A DNA stretch of 64,000 bases from Curtobacterium ammoniigenes NBRC 101786 (GCF_001571045.1 NZ_BCSV01000002.1:372001-436000), one strand, 5' to 3'. Positions 19,679 to 28,613 are shown, numbered from the stretch's first letter. Made by a program: numbers and translations. The notes: a model not told the origin generated them from the sequence alone.

Positions 19679-19841
19679 TCCGATCGGGTGCGGTCGGCCA
19701 ATCCGGCCGGCCGCGCCCGACGGGTCCGGCTGTCGGCGCCGTCCTCGGCCGTCGCTGCCCTCGGTCGTCGCCCTTGGCCATGGCCGACGGACGCCGTGCG
19801 AACCGCTCGTCAGGTGCTGAGCTCGCACCGCGCAAAGCGGC

Positions 19842-20288
19842 TCAGCGTGATCCGCTGCCCGTCGTCGTTCGGCCGGGTGCGATCACCGCGAGCACGAGGA
19901 GCGTTCCGAGCATGGCGACGCCGGTGAGGGCTGCGCCGAGCCCCACCAGTTCCCAGTAGGCGGCCGCAACCGCTTGCGGCAGGGTGATCGCCGCCGGCCA
20001 CCAACTGGCCAGACCGGGGATCGTCGCCGGGATCGGGTTCATTGCCAGCCAGACGATCCCGCCGGCGAGGAGCGCCATCCCCGCTCCCACCGCTGCGCCG
20101 CGTCTGCCGCGTGTGGCGCGGACCGCGCCCGCTGTCGCGATCGCGAGCAGCCCGAGCAGGCCCAGAACGAACGCGCCGACAACCACCGGCTCGGGCACGA
20201 ACGCGAACCAGTCAATGACCGCCGTCGGGAGCAGCAGCCACAGCGCGCGCGACGACCAACGCGGAGCGAAGCGGTCCGGGTGCAGCAT
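19842..20288 (-). CDS. small multi-pass membrane protein of unknown function
   Basis: Protein of 148 residues with about four hydrophobic segments (ALWLLLPTAVIDWFAFV; VVVGAFVLGLLGLLAIATAGAV; AGMALLAGGIVWLAMNPI; ALTGVAMLGTLLVLAVIA) separated by Arg-rich loops. No family was recognised. The start has no Shine-Dalgarno; a TAGCGT box (complement of 20296-20301) ends 7 bases before the ATG, which fits a leaderless start. It is divergent from a DUF6197 gene. Confidence 0.65.
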   Translation of the reverse strand: MLHPDRFAPRWSSRALWLLLPTAVIDWFAFVPEPVVVGAFVLGLLGLLAIATAGAVRATRGRRGAAVGAGMALLAGGIVWLAMNPIPATIPGLASWWPAAITLPQAVAAAYWELVGLGAALTGVAMLGTLLVLAVIAPGRTTTGSGSR

Positions 20289-20321
20289 GCGGGGAACGCT
20301 AGCCGAGCGGGCGCGGCGAAC

Positions 20322-20348
20322 CCTGAGTGCGGATCACGGTCACTCAGG
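20322..20348. promoter_or_regulatory. inverted repeat CCTGAGTG-N11-CACTCAGG
   Basis: Perfect 8-bp arms (20322-20329 and 20341-20348) in the divergent intergenic region between the membrane-protein gene and the DUF6197 gene. The spacing suits either an operator or a weak hairpin. Confidence 0.35.
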
Positions 20349-20428
20349 ACGACGGGGTCTTACGCGGAACTGCGATCGGGATTAGTGTGCACACACCATC
20401 CGTGCATCACGATCCGGGAGGGACCGCA

Positions 20429-21040
20429 ATGACCCTCGAGTTCTCCGCGCAGCACGACGTCCGGCCGGACGCCTCCCCCACCCCTGACCAGACCACGCGC
20501 CGCGGCGTCCGTGGCTGGCTCGATCGATACGCAGCTCGTCGACGAGCAGCACGGATCCGACGCCTCGAGTCGCAACTTGCCGATCTCCGAGCCGTCGAAG
20601 CGCTGCTCGACGAGGCGCGGAACGTCATCGACCGCGGATGGATCCAGCACGCCTGGTTCGCCTATGTCGACGAGCGAGGTCGGACCCGAAAGGCCTCGAG
20701 CGCCGGCGCGATGGACGTGGTCGGTCGACCGCTCGTCGGCGCGTGCCTCGTTGGCGCCGTGGTCGCCGCCGCTGGCGGGCCCTCGAGCGTCCACACCCAA
20801 CCCGTGCAGCGCGCGCTCGACCTGGTCTGGCACGCGCTCGCAGTCGAAGAGGGGCTGCCCGTGGTCTGGTGCCCAGCACCGGATGTCCGCATGGGCCGAG
20901 TCCGCGACCTGACGAGCTGGAACGACGCCGCGAATCGGACAGCGGCGGACGTGAGCAGTCTGCTGCTCACCGCCGAGCGCGTGGCCGTCCGTGAAGGAGA
21001 GCGCCTGAGCAGTCGCGCCGCAGCGAAACTCGGCGCCTAG
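20429..21040 (+). CDS. DUF6197 family protein
   Basis: Protein of 203 residues matching the DUF6197 pattern: a helical N-part (RIRRLESQLADLRAVEALLDEARNVI), then GWIQHAWFAYVDERG, a Cys/Gly/Ala-rich middle (GACLVGAVVAAAGG) and a C-terminal helical part with LTSWNDAANRTAADV. The function is unknown. The ATG at 20429 follows CGGGAGGGACCGC; a longer form lacks support. Its TAG stop overlaps the complementary stop of the convergent TetR gene in a shared CTAG. Confidence 0.75.
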   Translation: MTLEFSAQHDVRPDASPTPDQTTRRGVRGWLDRYAARRRAARIRRLESQLADLRAVEALLDEARNVIDRGWIQHAWFAYVDERGRTRKASSAGAMDVVGRPLVGACLVGAVVAAAGGPSSVHTQPVQRALDLVWHALAVEEGLPVVWCPAPDVRMGRVRDLTSWNDAANRTAADVSSLLLTAERVAVREGERLSSRAAAKLGA

Positions 21041-21711
21041 CTCGACGTACCAGCTCGACGGGCGGTCGACACGACCGGGCCGGCTGTCGTGGCGGCGACG
21101 AGGCGCTCCGCGGTGCTCTGCACGAGCGCGACGACCTCGCGCTCGAGCACTGCGGGGGCCACCGACGGGCGCTTCGTCTCCGGGCCGGCGAGCGTGCGCA
21201 ACGCCGTCATGCACATGCCGAGGAGCATCGACGCGGCGGCAGGAGTCGCTCCGTCCGGCCCCCAGGCGGGGTCTCGTTCGAGGATGGTTCGCACCGCTGC
21301 GGTGAGGGTCTCGGCGACCGCACCCATGTGGCTCATCTGCCGACGCATGAGCTGCGGAAAGCGATGCAGGATCTCTTTGCGGGCGGCGCGCAGTTCTGCA
21401 TCCGCGAAGGTCTCGCCGAACACGCCGAAGATCAGACCGACAACGGCTTCGACGGTCGGTCGGTCGCCTACGGCGCGAAGCTGTTCGTCGATCCGTTCCT
21501 GCGTCAGGTCGGTCTCGCCGATTCCGAGGACGGCGTCCTCTTTGGTCGCGAAGTAGTTGAAGAACGTGCGCGGCGAGATGTCGGCCTGTTGCGCGATCTG
21601 CTCGACGGTGGTGTGCTCGATCCCGGCCTCGAGCGCGAGCGTCCGCGCCGCGTCGGCAATGCGGCTTCGCGTCTGCGCGCGCTTGCGATCGCGAAGGCCG
21701 AGTTCGGACAT
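21037..21711 (-). CDS. TetR-family transcriptional regulator
   Basis: One-component repressor of 224 residues. The N-terminal HTH runs from about residue 10 to 55 (TRSRIADAARTLALEAG, then VEQIAQQADISPRTFFNYFATKEDAV), followed by a helical ligand-binding domain. I chose the ATG at 21711: a TACGCT box ends 6 bases upstream, and the extra 20 residues of the longer form would reach into the operator. It is divergent from a MacB-like ABC exporter and very likely represses it; efflux of the inducing compound is the usual logic. Confidence 0.9.
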   Translation of the reverse strand: MSELGLRDRKRAQTRSRIADAARTLALEAGIEHTTVEQIAQQADISPRTFFNYFATKEDAVLGIGETDLTQERIDEQLRAVGDRPTVEAVVGLIFGVFGETFADAELRAARKEILHRFPQLMRRQMSHMGAVAETLTAAVRTILERDPAWGPDGATPAAASMLLGMCMTALRTLAGPETKRPSVAPAVLEREVVALVQSTAERLVAATTAGPVVSTARRAGTSS

Positions 21712-21717
21712 GGCCGT

Positions 21718-21723
21718 AGCGTA
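21718..21723 (-). promoter_or_regulatory. candidate -10 box TACGCT of the TetR gene
   Basis: On the minus strand TACGCT ends 6 bases before the ATG at 21711; leaderless arrangement. Confidence 0.4.
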
Positions 21724-21754
21724 CCCGCGCTTTTCCACATGTTCAGCAAACGCA

Positions 21755-21774
21755 AACTTGCAGTCGTGCAAATT
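21755..21774. promoter_or_regulatory. 20-bp palindrome, likely TetR operator
   Basis: AACTTGCA-GTCG-TGCAAATT has eight-base arms with one mismatch. It lies between the divergent TetR and ABC exporter genes, 18 bp before the exporter start, overlapping the expected promoters of both. Confidence 0.6.
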
Positions 21775-21778
21775 CCGC

Positions 21779-21784
21779 TACGGT
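21779..21784 (+). promoter_or_regulatory. candidate -10 box TACGGT of the ABC exporter
   Basis: TACGGT ends 7 bases before the ATG at 21792, which has no Shine-Dalgarno sequence. Confidence 0.4.
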
Positions 21785-21791
21785 TGGCCGC

Positions 21792-22490
21792 ATGACGACA
21801 CCGGTTCTGGAGGCTCGAAGCCTCACCAAGACCTATGGGCGCGGGGATGCCCGGTTCGACGCCCTCAAAGGGGTGTCGATCGCCGTGCAGGCGGGCGAGA
21901 GCCTGGCGATCGTCGGCAAGAGCGGCTCCGGGAAATCCACGCTCATGCACTTGCTCGCGCTCCTGGACCGGCCGACCAGCGGAACCATTCTCCTGGAGGG
22001 TGAGGACGCCTCCCGGCTGTCGGCGAAGCAGGTGAACCGGACACGAAACCGCACGTTCGGGTTCGTGTTCCAGCAGTTCTTCCTGACGCCGAATACGAGC
22101 GTGCTCGACAACGTGATCCTTCCGCTCGAGATCGCCGGCGTCGGCAGCGCCGCCCGGCGTCGCCGGGGCATGGAGGCGCTGGACGCGCTCGGGCTGGCCG
22201 ACAAAGCCAAGAACGACGCGAATGCGCTCTCCGGTGGCCAGAAGCAGCGGGTCGTCATTGCGCGAGCGCTCGTCAACGACCCATCGGTGATCTTCGCGGA
22301 TGAGCCGACCGGCAACCTCGATTCCTCGACGGGCGAACTCGTCGAGGACATGCTGTTCCGTCTGCAGCAGGAGCGGGGGATCACGCTTGTGGTCGTCACG
22401 CACGACGCTGACCTCGCAGGGCGCTGCGATCGCAACATCAATGTTCGTGACGGCCTCGTCGTCCCGAGCGGGAGGCACGAAGCAGCATGA
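21792..22490 (+). CDS. ABC exporter ATP-binding protein (MacB/LolD type)
   Basis: ATPase of 232 residues powering the adjacent FtsX/MacB-type permease. Walker A (GKSGSGKST, about residues 39-47), Q-loop (FGFVFQQFF), signature (ALSGGQKQR, near 145), Walker B (VIFADEPTG) and H-loop (VVVTHD) are all intact. The gene is probably leaderless, and its stop overlaps the start of the permease (ATGA), so both are made together. It is divergent from a TetR repressor. Such pairs export peptides, antibiotics or lipids by a mechanotransmission mechanism; the cargo is unknown. Confidence 0.93.
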   Translation: MTTPVLEARSLTKTYGRGDARFDALKGVSIAVQAGESLAIVGKSGSGKSTLMHLLALLDRPTSGTILLEGEDASRLSAKQVNRTRNRTFGFVFQQFFLTPNTSVLDNVILPLEIAGVGSAARRRRGMEALDALGLADKAKNDANALSGGQKQRVVIARALVNDPSVIFADEPTGNLDSSTGELVEDMLFRLQQERGITLVVVTHDADLAGRCDRNINVRDGLVVPSGRHEAA

Positions 22491-23764
22491 GATTCCTGGA
22501 CCTGCTCCGCACATCGGTCAAGAACACGTTCCGCTCGAAGTTGCGGACCACTCTGACGGTGATCGCGATCTTCATCGGCGCGTTCACGATCACACTGACC
22601 TCAGCGATCGGAACGGGGGTGGGCAACTACATCAACACCCAGGTTGCGTCGATCGGCACGTCGAACACGCTGACGGTGACGAAGACTGTGCAATCGACCA
22701 CGACTGGCTCGGGCCCGGCGAAGTTCGACCCGAGCTCGTCGGGGCAATCCGTGGATCGCGGACCCGCCTCGTTCCAGTACCTGAGCACCAGCGACATCGC
22801 GACCATCCGCCGGCTGGCGCATGTCACCGCGGTGCAGCCTGCAGTCGCGCTGTCGCCGAAGTGGCTCGAGTACGGCTCGCATGGCAAATACGTCGTGTCC
22901 ATCAGCGCGAATGCCGGTGAGCTCAAGGCAGACCTTGCGGCCGGCAGCCAGCTCGACAACAGCGCGAGCGAACACCAGATCATCCTGCCGACGAACTATC
23001 TCAGCAACCTCGGCCTCGGTACTCCGGCCAATGCCATCGGCAAGACCGTCACGATCGCGGTGAACGACTATCTCGGCACCGAGCACGACATCACGGCGAC
23101 CGTCGTCGGCGTCCAGAATCAGTCGCTCTTCGGGGGCGGTGGCCGCGCGAACACCGCCCTCACGGACGCGATGCGCCAGGCGCAAGAGTCCGGCAAGCCC
23201 GCTGCCGTCACCACCGGATACGCGTCGGCCACCGCGACCGTGGCGAGCAGCGCCGACCTCGGTGCCGTCAAGTCCGCGCTGAGCAAGGCCGGATTCACCG
23301 GCCAGACGATCAAGGATCAGCTCGGCACGTTCCAGACCGTCATCAACGGCATCGTCGGGGTCCTCAACGCATTCGCGGTCATCGCGCTGATCGCCGCCGG
23401 CTTCGGCATCATCAACACCCTGCTGATGAGCGTCCAGGAGCGGACCCGCGAGATCGGTCTGATGAAGGCCATGGGGATGGGCGGTGGCAAGGTCTACGCG
23501 CTCTTCAGTCTCGAAGCGGTGTTCATCGGGTTCCTCGGGAGCGCGATCGGCGCTGGCGTGGCGATCCTGCTCGGAACGGGGATCTCGAACGTGCTCGGCC
23601 GAACCGTTCTGAAGGACCTTCCCGGCTTGCACATCCTGCAGTTCGCGCCCTCATCGGTGATCACGATCATTCTGGTCGTGATGCTCATCGCCTTCCTCGC
23701 CGGAACCCTCCCGGCGCGACGCGCCGCGCGACAGAACCCGATCGACGCGCTCCGCTACGAGTGA
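22487..23764 (+). CDS. ABC exporter permease (MacB/FtsX type)
   Basis: Membrane subunit of 425 residues. The first membrane helix (LTVIAIFIGAFTITLTSAIGTG, about 22-44) is followed by a ~230-residue extracytoplasmic MacB_PCD domain rich in Ser/Thr/Gly, then three C-terminal helices of the FtsX domain (NAFAVIALIAAGFGIINTLLMSV; AVFIGFLGSAIGAGVAILLG; SVITIILVVMLIAFLAGTLPA). The coupling segment EIGLMKAMGMGGGKVYALF and the ending ARRAARQNPIDALRYE are classic for the family. It is coupled to the ATPase by a 4-bp overlap. Confidence 0.93.
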   Translation: MRFLDLLRTSVKNTFRSKLRTTLTVIAIFIGAFTITLTSAIGTGVGNYINTQVASIGTSNTLTVTKTVQSTTTGSGPAKFDPSSSGQSVDRGPASFQYLSTSDIATIRRLAHVTAVQPAVALSPKWLEYGSHGKYVVSISANAGELKADLAAGSQLDNSASEHQIILPTNYLSNLGLGTPANAIGKTVTIAVNDYLGTEHDITATVVGVQNQSLFGGGGRANTALTDAMRQAQESGKPAAVTTGYASATATVASSADLGAVKSALSKAGFTGQTIKDQLGTFQTVINGIVGVLNAFAVIALIAAGFGIINTLLMSVQERTREIGLMKAMGMGGGKVYALFSLEAVFIGFLGSAIGAGVAILLGTGISNVLGRTVLKDLPGLHILQFAPSSVITIILVVMLIAFLAGTLPARRAARQNPIDALRYE

Positions 23765-23829
23765 TCGGATGTATCCGGCCCCGCGCTCGGAGTGATCGAA
23801 CGGATCGCGCTCGAGCGCGCTCCGCTGGC

Positions 23830-23835
23830 TAGCGT
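23830..23835 (+). promoter_or_regulatory. candidate -10 box TAGCGT of the acetyltransferase
   Basis: TAGCGT ends exactly 6 bases before the GTG at 23842; no ribosome site. Confidence 0.45.
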
Positions 23836-23841
23836 GGGGCT

Positions 23842-24378
23842 GTGGCAACGACGTTCGGACACGATCTCGGCGACGGCTGGTCGATCACCCTTCGTGATCT
23901 GACCACGGTCGAACCGATCTTCGCGCTGATCGAGGCCAACCTCGACCGGCTCCGTGCGGCGGAGCCCTGGGCCTGGACTGAGCACGAGGTCACCGACGTC
24001 GTCCTCCACACCGAGCATCTGCTCGCGAAATACGGGGCAAACCAGGCGCTCCCCTGCGTGATCCGCAAGACAGGCGAGGTTGTCGGTGTCGCGACACTCT
24101 CGATCGACCCGTATCTCGGATCCTGCTCGCTCGGGTACTGGATCGATGCTGCGCAGGAGGGCCGTGGTGGCGTCCGGCGCGCGTGCACCGCGCTCCTCGG
24201 CGTGGCTCGGGCACGCGGGCTCGCACGCGCCGAGATCCGTGCGGCAGCACGCAACCAGCGCTCTCGCGCACTCGCGGAGCGGCTGGGATTCACGCTCGAG
24301 GGGCTGCTGCGCTCCGCGATGCCGCTCGGGCCGAACCGCGTCGACGTCGCCGTCTACGGCCTCCTCCTCGGCGACTGA
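23842..24378 (+). CDS. GNAT N-acetyltransferase (RimJ/RimL-like)
   Basis: Acetyl-CoA-dependent N-acetyltransferase of 178 residues of the RimJ/RimL group, which modify protein N-termini or small amines. The acetyl-CoA-binding region is visible (GYWIDAAQEGRGGVRRACTALLGVARARG, with the Q/RxxGxG/A-like core) and the helix ARNQRSRALAERLGFTLEG that is typical of this subgroup. The GTG start is supported by a TAGCGT box 6 bases upstream. It stands alone between the ABC exporter and a hypothetical gene. Confidence 0.87.
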   Translation: MATTFGHDLGDGWSITLRDLTTVEPIFALIEANLDRLRAAEPWAWTEHEVTDVVLHTEHLLAKYGANQALPCVIRKTGEVVGVATLSIDPYLGSCSLGYWIDAAQEGRGGVRRACTALLGVARARGLARAEIRAAARNQRSRALAERLGFTLEGLLRSAMPLGPNRVDVAVYGLLLGD

Positions 24379-24408
24379 CAAGCCCCGTCTCGCGGGTCCG
24401 GCGACCGC

Positions 24409-24414
24409 TATCGT
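24409..24414 (+). promoter_or_regulatory. candidate -10 box TATCGT, leaderless
   Basis: TATCGT ends 6 bases before the ATG at 24421. Confidence 0.45.
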
Positions 24415-24420
24415 CGGAGC

Positions 24421-25020
24421 ATGGCGGTGTTCGGCAAGCGCGGGCGGACGGGGCAGGCTCCCGGCCACTCGGACCGCGCCGTCGACCCGGACGAACTGCA
24501 GCGATCAATCGACGAGGGCTTCCTCATCGCTCGAGCCGCGCTCGTCGTCGCGGTCGCGAATGTGGTGATTCGAAACGCGCTCGAGCGCGGCGTCGCATTC
24601 GAATCGGACGAGGTCGCCGACGCTGTCCGGATCGAGCTGGAACGCCTCGCCGACGAACAGCGGGCCGAGTCCGACCGCATCGGTGAGCTGATCCCCACGG
24701 CCGAGCGGCAGCGGGGACGATCACGACACCAACATGACTATCGCCGCGGCGATTCGGTGGCGCTCCGCACCCGCCAGGCAAGCTATCGCGCGCTTGCTGA
24801 CCGACTGCATGCCTGCACCACCGACAGCGCGTTCATCGACGCGGTCATCGTCGACGCGCGCGACCGCGCCTGGGGCGACATCGGCGCAGCGGTGGTCGAC
24901 CGGCTCGGATGGGCGCAGGCGCCAGCGCCCGACTATGCGGTTGGCCGTGATGACCGGCTCCGGCAGCTCATCGACGAGGATCTCGCGGCGCTCGCGCGCT
25001 GGCGCGACGCGACCGACTGA
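24421..25020 (+). CDS. hypothetical, mainly helical protein
   Basis: Protein of 199 residues with no recognised function. It begins with a basic stretch (VFGKRGRTGQ), then long helices rich in Ala/Glu/Arg (ELQRSIDEGFLIARAALVVA; AVRIELERLADEQRAESDRIGEL), a His/Arg patch (RSRHQHDYRRGD) and a C-terminal helical part ending LARWRDATD. No membrane segment is certain; one stretch (AALVVAVANVVI) is hydrophobic but short. The start is supported by a TATCGT box 6 bases upstream. Confidence 0.7.
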   Translation: MAVFGKRGRTGQAPGHSDRAVDPDELQRSIDEGFLIARAALVVAVANVVIRNALERGVAFESDEVADAVRIELERLADEQRAESDRIGELIPTAERQRGRSRHQHDYRRGDSVALRTRQASYRALADRLHACTTDSAFIDAVIVDARDRAWGDIGAAVVDRLGWAQAPAPDYAVGRDDRLRQLIDEDLAALARWRDATD

Positions 25021-25136
25021 GCGCGCGACGCATGGCGCGCGGACCGGTCAGAGTGCTCGGTGCGGGCGTCCGTGTCCACCCTGCGCATCGCCAGGCCCGA
25101 GCCGCATTGTCTGACGGGTCACCCGTCCAGACGGGC

Positions 25137-25142
25137 TAGTGT
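25137..25142 (+). promoter_or_regulatory. candidate -10 box TAGTGT of sdaA
   Basis: TAGTGT ends 7 bases before the GTG at 25150. It overlaps the other in-frame GTG (25141), which argues for the later start. Confidence 0.4.
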
Positions 25143-25149
25143 GCTCTTC

Positions 25150-26505
25150 GTGCCGGTCAGCGTCTTCGATCTGTTCACCGTTGGTATTGGTCCTTCGAGT
25201 TCCCATACCGTCGGTCCGATGCGCGCGGCGCTTGCGTTCGTCGAACAGCTGGTCAGTCGTCGTCCGACCACCATCAGCGTCGACCTGTACGGATCGCTCG
25301 CCAGTACCGGTAGCGGGCATGGAACGCTCGGCGCGGTTGCCGCCGGCCTGATGGGCGCGCGACCAGAGACGGTCGATCCCGATGCGATGGCTGCGGATCT
25401 CGCGACGCTCGAGCGGACCGGCGAGCTCCACCTGGCGCGCGGCTGGTGTATCCCGTTCCGCGTCGGCGACATCGTCCAGCACCCGCTGACGATGCTTCCG
25501 CGGCATCCGAACGGCATGCGCCTTCGGGCATATGACGGGGCGGCGTTGATCGCTGACGAGACGTATTACTCGATCGGCGGTGGTTTCATCGCGCGCGACG
25601 GCGAACAGGCGATCCCGGTCCAGGACGCCGCGACCGTGCCGTACCCGTTCTCGTCTGGGGCGGAACTCGTCAGCGCGGCGCACAACGCCGGCGGAAGCAT
25701 CAGCGCCGTCGCACTTGCCAACGAATGCGCGTTCCGCTCCGAGCGGGAAGTCCGCGACGGACTGCTCTCGATCGCCGCCGTGATGCGCGCGTGCGTCGAG
25801 CGCGGCATCCGGCAGGGCGGTGAGCTCCCGGGCGGACTGCGCGTCCGACGGCGCGCCGCCGCCTGGTTCGAGCAGCTCGCACACGACGACCCCGATCGCG
25901 ATCCGAAGCTGGCGATGGAGTGGGTGAACCTCACCGCCATGGCGGTCAACGAGGAGAACGCGGCGGGCGGCAGAGTGGTGACTGCTCCGACCAATGGCGC
26001 CGCGGGCATCATCCCCGCCGTGCTCGCCTATGCGATGCAGTACGTCTCGCGGGTCCTCGACCGCGATGACGCCACAGTGCGATTCCTGCTCACCGCGGGC
26101 GCTATCGGGTCGATCTACAAGGAGCGGGCCTCCATCTCCGGCGCCGAGGTGGGGTGTCAGGGCGAGGTCGGGTCCGCGAGTTCCATGGCTGCGGGCGGCC
26201 TCGCCGAGGTCCTCGGCGGCACGCCGGAGCAGGTGGAGAACGCGGCAGAGATCGCGATGGAGCACAATCTCGGACTCACCTGCGACCCGGTGGGCGGCCT
26301 CGTTCAGATCCCATGCATCGAACGGAACGCGATCGCCGCGAACACCGCGATCAACGCCGCGCGGATGGCGTTGCGCGGCGACGGAACGCATCACGTGTCC
26401 CTTGACCAGGTCGTCGAGACCATGCGCCAGACCGGCGCCGACATGTCGAGCAAGTACAAAGAGACCGCGATGGGCGGTCTCGCCGTCAACGTCCCGCTGT
26501 GCTGA
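25150..26505 (+). CDS. sdaA: L-serine ammonia-lyase, iron-sulfur type
   Basis: Single-chain L-serine dehydratase of 451 residues, making pyruvate and ammonia from L-serine with a [4Fe-4S] cluster. The N-terminal beta domain opens with [19 protein letters not shown] and the alpha domain has the cluster cysteines in [19 protein letters not shown] and IPCIERN. The C-terminal tail ends in NVPLC; in characterised enzymes of this family a C-terminal cysteine binds the fourth iron in the resting state, and that residue is kept here. The GTG at 25150 fits the usual N-terminus and a TAGTGT box 7 bases upstream. Confidence 0.96.
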   Translation: MPVSVFDLFTVGIGPSSSHTVGPMRAALAFVEQLVSRRPTTISVDLYGSLASTGSGHGTLGAVAAGLMGARPETVDPDAMAADLATLERTGELHLARGWCIPFRVGDIVQHPLTMLPRHPNGMRLRAYDGAALIADETYYSIGGGFIARDGEQAIPVQDAATVPYPFSSGAELVSAAHNAGGSISAVALANECAFRSEREVRDGLLSIAAVMRACVERGIRQGGELPGGLRVRRRAAAWFEQLAHDDPDRDPKLAMEWVNLTAMAVNEENAAGGRVVTAPTNGAAGIIPAVLAYAMQYVSRVLDRDDATVRFLLTAGAIGSIYKERASISGAEVGCQGEVGSASSMAAGGLAEVLGGTPEQVENAAEIAMEHNLGLTCDPVGGLVQIPCIERNAIAANTAINAARMALRGDGTHHVSLDQVVETMRQTGADMSSKYKETAMGGLAVNVPLC

Positions 26506-26542
26506 CACCGCGCACGTCGGTGGCGTGCGAGATGATCGCGGC

Positions 26543-28384
26543 GTGTACGTCGTTCTGAGCCGATCGGGCCGCGACGTGCGTGCGCAGTCCGTCGATGACG
26601 GTGGGCGCGTCATCGGGGAGCCGCAGGTCATTCCGGCCACGCGCCTCCCCGAGTGGGTCGACGCGCAGGAGGCGCAGCGCTCGTCGACGCTCCGGTGGAC
26701 CTGGTCGGACACGCGGGACTGGTACCCGAGCCTCCTCGGGGCGGGCCTCCGAGTGCGCCGCGCGCACGACCTTCGGCTCTCGCATCGAATTCTCGTCGGC
26801 GCGCAGTCGCGCCCCTCCCGCGGCGCGAGCGCGGCACCTGCACAGGAAGGCCCCCCGCTCCGCAGCGACGCGTCCTGGACTGCGCCGGAGCCGGTGGGCG
26901 GTCCGCCGCCGCCGGCCGATGCGGCGACGCTCTTCGACGACGCCGCATTGCTCGCCGTGACGACCGAGCCCGACGTGGGCGTGCCATGGCCCGCGACGGC
27001 TGACGGCTCGGTCCCGTTCGACCCGGTCGAAGCGCTCCAGGCGCAGCTCCGCGTCATCGACGCACTCCCGGGCGCGGCCGGCCTCCGACTGCTCGTCGCG
27101 GCCGAGTCCGCGGGCGCGCTCGCGGCAGCAGAGATGCGTGCAGCAGGCCTGCCGTGGCGCGCGGACATTCACGCCGCGCTCCTCGAGGCGGTGCTCGGCC
27201 CTCGCCCGAGTATGGGCGCTCGTCCCGTGGAGCTCGAGCGCCTTGCGGGCGTGCTGCGACACCATCTCGATGACCGGGCCCTCAACCCCGATTCGCCGAC
27301 GGAGGTTCTCCGGGCGCTCCGCCGTGCCGGGCTGAGCGTCTCCTCGACGAGCAAGTGGGAACTGCAACGCGTCGAGCATCCCGTGATCGAACCGCTCCTC
27401 GAGTACAAGCGACGCGCACGGCTGTACGCCGCGAACGGCTGGGTGTGGCTCGACACCTGGGTGCGCGACGGGCGATTCCGTCCCGAATACGTGGTCGGCG
27501 GCGTCGTCTCCGGCCGGTGGGCAGGGTCCGGGGGCGGGGCGCTCCAGCTGCCGAAGCAGATCCGGAGCGCCGTCGTCGCGGATCCGGGTTGGAGGCTCGT
27601 GGTCGCCGATGCCGCGCAGCTCGAGCCGCGTGTGCTCGCCGCACTCTCCCGCGACCACCGGATGGCCGACGCGGGCAGAGGGCGAGACCTGTATGACGGG
27701 ATCGTCGCGACCGGTGCGGTCGAGGACCGATCGCAGGCGAAGAGCGCCATGCTCGGCGCCATGTACGGCGCGACGCAGGGCCGGGGCGGGCAGCTCGTGC
27801 CCAGACTCGCCCGCGCGTTCCCCCTCGCGATCGCGTACGTCGAGCGCGCCGCCCGTGCCGGTGAGCGGGGCGAGTCCGTGACCTCGTTGCTCGGCAGAGC
27901 CTCGCCGCAGCCCTCCGCCGCGGAGATCGAGGCGGAGCGAGCCGCGTTCGCGGCGGATGCCGTTCCTGGAGCGGAGCGCGCCGCCCGCGCCCGGGCGCGC
28001 AGCCGAGGCCGGTTCACGCGGAACTTCGTCGTGCAGGCGACCGCCGCGGAGTGGGCGCTGGCGTGGATGGCAGGCGTGCGGACCCGGCTCCGCGAACGGT
28101 TCCCGGGGCCGCTCGAGCACAGCCCGCACCTCGCCTACTTCTTGCACGACGAACTCGTCGTGCACGCTCCTGCCGCATCAGCCGATGCGGTCGCAGATAT
28201 CGTTCGCGAGTCCGCGGCGGAGGCGGGCCGCATCCTGTTCGGCACCTTCCCGATCACGTTCCCGCTGTCGGTCGCCGTCGTGGACGACTACTCCGCCGCG
28301 AAGGACGCTCCACCGTCGGCGGGGCGCGGAATCACGGACACCACGGCCGCGTCCGGCCCGAGCACGTCGATCGCGCGTCGCTGA
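26543..28384 (+). CDS. bifunctional 3'-5' exonuclease/DNA polymerase, family A (short)
   Basis: Family-A DNA polymerase of about 613 residues, lacking the 5' nuclease domain of full PolA. The polymerase core is recognisable: motif A VVADAAQLEPR with catalytic D356, motif B RSQAKSAMLGAMYGATQG, and motif C with H535-D536 in LHDELVV. The N-terminal ~200 residues occupy the exonuclease position but are Ala/Pro-rich and show no clear DEDD set, so proofreading is doubtful. The GTG at 26543 follows a GATGAT box by 6 bases. The last ~30 residues overlap a possible small gene on the other strand. It most likely works in repair or gap filling beside a complete PolA elsewhere. Confidence 0.83.
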   Translation: MYVVLSRSGRDVRAQSVDDGGRVIGEPQVIPATRLPEWVDAQEAQRSSTLRWTWSDTRDWYPSLLGAGLRVRRAHDLRLSHRILVGAQSRPSRGASAAPAQEGPPLRSDASWTAPEPVGGPPPPADAATLFDDAALLAVTTEPDVGVPWPATADGSVPFDPVEALQAQLRVIDALPGAAGLRLLVAAESAGALAAAEMRAAGLPWRADIHAALLEAVLGPRPSMGARPVELERLAGVLRHHLDDRALNPDSPTEVLRALRRAGLSVSSTSKWELQRVEHPVIEPLLEYKRRARLYAANGWVWLDTWVRDGRFRPEYVVGGVVSGRWAGSGGGALQLPKQIRSAVVADPGWRLVVADAAQLEPRVLAALSRDHRMADAGRGRDLYDGIVATGAVEDRSQAKSAMLGAMYGATQGRGGQLVPRLARAFPLAIAYVERAARAGERGESVTSLLGRASPQPSAAEIEAERAAFAADAVPGAERAARARARSRGRFTRNFVVQATAAEWALAWMAGVRTRLRERFPGPLEHSPHLAYFLHDELVVHAPAASADAVADIVRESAAEAGRILFGTFPITFPLSVAVVDDYSAAKDAPPSAGRGITDTTAASGPSTSIARR

Positions 28385-28494
28385 GCGTCGTCCGCATCAG
28401 ACCCGCCCACCATGCACGTCCGCGTGGCGGTCGACGGGTCCGCGTCGCGGTCGGCGAACTCGACGATCCAGAGCGGCGTCGTGCGGTGTTCCAT
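28288..28494 (-). CDS. possible small conserved protein overlapping the polymerase end
   Basis: Candidate 68-residue protein (ATG at 28494, with an alternative at 28503). The sequence looks like a real small alpha/beta fold (TPLWIVEFADRDADP, then DDAQRRAIDVLGPDAAVVSVIPR) and not like an antisense shadow. It overlaps the 3' end of the polymerase gene by 97 bp on the opposite strand. No ribosome site or -10 box is obvious. No function is proposed. Confidence 0.4.
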   Translation of the reverse strand: MEHRTTPLWIVEFADRDADPSTATRTCMVGGSDADDAQRRAIDVLGPDAAVVSVIPRPADGGASFAAE

Positions 28495-28532
28495 GCCGAG
28501 CATTCGGCGCGACCGCCATCGCGGATTGGCCG

Positions 28533-28578
28533 CCCCAGCCCGACCACGCCAGCATCCCCAGCCCGACCACGCCAGCAT
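28533..28578. repeat. two tandem copies of a 23-bp unit
   Basis: CCCCAGCCCGACCACGCCAG followed by CAT occurs at 28533-28555 and again at 28556-28578, in the short gap between the polymerase and the aldo-keto reductase. Confidence 0.85.
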
Positions 28579-28613
28579 CGCCAGGGCAGCCACCCGTCAG
28601 TGGCGTGCCTCCA

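Noticed and set aside
25048..27168. 706-codon antisense frame over sdaA and the polymerase
   Set aside because: Shadow of two recognised genes; no family, no start signal.
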